Part shown: positions 62,863 to 64,000 of the stretch, piece by piece
How positions within the stretch are numbered: position 1 is the stretch's first letter
Layout of the letters: each line of letters opens with the position of its first letter
Origin: an uncultured Tenacibaculum sp.
GTDB lineage: Bacteria > Bacteroidota > Bacteroidia > Flavobacteriales > Flavobacteriaceae
NCBI GenBank assembly: GCA_937922085.1
Contig: CAKZVD010000001.1
Span: forward strand, 1-64,000
Direction of reading: 5' to 3'
Length of the DNA stretch: 64,000 bases
Notes under the pieces: model-generated
Told to the model about the DNA's origin: nothing
Seen by the model: only the letters and a program-made list of their open reading frames with translations
Database searches by the model: none
Position numbers and translations under genes: made by a program

Positions 62863-63723
62863 ATGAAGATGGATATTAAAAAATATAAAGTTACTAAAGC
62901 TATAAAGCTTGAAAATAAAGATACTTTAGAGTACATAGAAGACGCAGAGAAAAAATTAAAGAAAGTACGAAAAAAGTTAGCTGATATACAAAATACAATG
63001 TATGCAGAAGGAAAGTATAGCGCTTTAATATGTTTGCAAGGAATGGATACTTCTGGAAAAGATAGTTTAATAAGAGAAGTTTTTAAGCAATTTAATGTAA
63101 GAGGAGTAGAAGTTCATAGTTTTAAAGTACCTACAGAATTAGAGTTAAACCATGATTTTTTATGGCGTCATTACATAGCATTACCTGCAAAAGGTAAGGT
63201 AGGTGTATTTAATAGAACACATTATGAAAATGTATTGGTAACAAGAGTACATCCAAAATATGTTTTTTCTGAAAATATACCGTCTGTAAATAGTTTAGAA
63301 GACCTAAATGATGATTTTTATCATGAGAGAATGGAAAAAATAAATCAGTTTGAAAAACATTTAGTAGATAGTGGAACCATAGTATTAAAATTCTTTTTAC
63401 ACTTGTCTAAAGAAGAACAAAAGAATAGACTGTTACGTCGTTTAAATATTCCTGAAAAGAATTGGAAATTTTCTTCAGGAGACTTAAAAGAACGTAAATT
63501 ATGGGAAAAATACCAATTTTGTTATGAAGAGGTATTAAATAGAACTTCAACATCTTTTGCTCCATGGTTTGTAGTACCCGCAGATGATAAACCTACTGCT
63601 CGATTTATAGTAGCAAAAACAATATTGGAAGCGTTTCAAAAATATAATTTTAAAGAACCTAGATTGAAACAGAAAGATTTAGATCAATTAGGTGAATTTA
63701 AAGCACAATTAAATAACGAATAA
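62863..63723 (+). CDS. polyphosphate kinase 2 family protein
   Basis: 286 residues from the ATG at 62863 (the TTG at 62857 is weaker). Walker A GMDTSGKDSLIREVF, VFNRTHYENVLVTRVHP (lid/base motifs) and SKEEQKNRLLRRL are the PPK2 pattern. It transfers phosphate from polyphosphate to nucleoside mono- or diphosphates (class III-like length). Confidence 0.92.
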   Translation: MKMDIKKYKVTKAIKLENKDTLEYIEDAEKKLKKVRKKLADIQNTMYAEGKYSALICLQGMDTSGKDSLIREVFKQFNVRGVEVHSFKVPTELELNHDFLWRHYIALPAKGKVGVFNRTHYENVLVTRVHPKYVFSENIPSVNSLEDLNDDFYHERMEKINQFEKHLVDSGTIVLKFFLHLSKEEQKNRLLRRLNIPEKNWKFSSGDLKERKLWEKYQFCYEEVLNRTSTSFAPWFVVPADDKPTARFIVAKTILEAFQKYNFKEPRLKQKDLDQLGEFKAQLNNE

Positions 63724-63816
63724 ATAAACTTTATAAAAAGTTTAAAAGAGAAAGTGAGTACGATTTTGTACTTTCATAGTGATTAAAAACTTTTAGACTT
63801 TTTCAATTTATATAAA

Positions 63817-64000
63817 ATGGAATTAAACTTAGTAAACCCAATTGTATTTTTCGATTTAGAAACTACAGGAATTAATATTGCAAATGACAAAATTGTAGAA
63901 ATTTCAATATTAAAAATTTTTCCTAATGGAAATAAAGAAAGTAAAACATGGTTGGTGAATCCTGAAATAGAGATTCCTGCTAATGTAGTAGCAGTACATG
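63817..64000 (+). CDS. DnaQ-like 3'-5' exonuclease (partial)
   Basis: The first 61 codons are in view. IVFFDLETTG carries the DxE exonuclease motif I, and VEISILKIFPNG follows as in PolIII-epsilon-type nucleases. The gene continues past the window end. An A/T-rich leader and ATG at 63817 are clear. Confidence 0.85.
   Translation, partial: MELNLVNPIVFFDLETTGINIANDKIVEISILKIFPNGNKESKTWLVNPEIEIPANVVAVH

Overview
The window looks like chromosome of a marine Flavobacteriaceae (Bacteroidota), perhaps close to Tenacibaculum or Polaribacter. The evidence is very low G+C, a SusC/SusD pair, a type IX secretion C-terminal domain on a large esterase, TAnnTTTG promoter elements, A/T-rich leaders instead of strong Shine-Dalgarno sites, and frequent hairpin terminators. 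The genus is an inference; the phylum rests on several independent signals.

Left third (1-19 kb): a transposase tail and a 5'-truncated NTR/TIMP-like gene sit at the edge. They are followed by a long, nearly all plus-strand array that carries the lower kynurenine (3-hydroxyanthranilate) pathway. 3-Hydroxyanthranilate 3,4-dioxygenase (11231), ACMS decarboxylase (12693), 2-aminomuconate semialdehyde dehydrogenase (4028) and a RidA-type aminomuconate deaminase (639) form a chain from 3-hydroxyanthranilate to a 2-oxo-hexenedioate. An SDR with an altered active site, an alpha/beta hydrolase, a nitrilase-family amidase and a membrane-anchored AraC regulator are likely helpers. Mixed among them are a tyrosine phosphatase, a PhyH dioxygenase, an ATP-grasp enzyme, a zincin, small membrane proteins and three NTF2-like proteins. 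The upper pathway genes (tryptophan dioxygenase, kynurenine monooxygenase, kynureninase) are not in the window. A POT peptide transporter at 16995 is broken by one in-frame TAA.

Middle (19-41 kb): a SusC/SusD uptake pair; a secreted esterase-tectonin-T9SS fusion; a housekeeping block on the minus strand (YceI, ACBP, CdsA, LUD, FtsH, RsfS) with BirA opposite; PyrE facing a NUDIX gene that is frameshifted at an A10 run; DnaK; YjbQ. Then comes a 60-residue double-glycine-leader, four-cysteine peptide beside a divergent LytTR regulator and LytS-like kinase, a possible peptide signalling or bacteriocin locus.

Right third (41-64 kb): an EndoV-like protein, a membrane protein and a lipocalin-like protein precede a membrane-stress cluster read leftward: YbjN/Tir-chaperone-like protein, PspA, YqiJ-like protein with an Asp-rich strand, YqiK flotillin and a 1617-residue AAA+ ATPase. 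It is divergent from an XRE/S24-like regulator. Then follow type II NADH dehydrogenase, an ars-type operon without an exporter (arsR, arsC-like, DUF6428-like), a pair of duplicated tail-fibre-like surface proteins bracketed by tandem repeats, a 53-codon basic protein, an FMN reductase, a DUF1223 protein, PPK2 and the start of a DnaQ-like exonuclease.

No rRNA, tRNA or CRISPR array was recognised.
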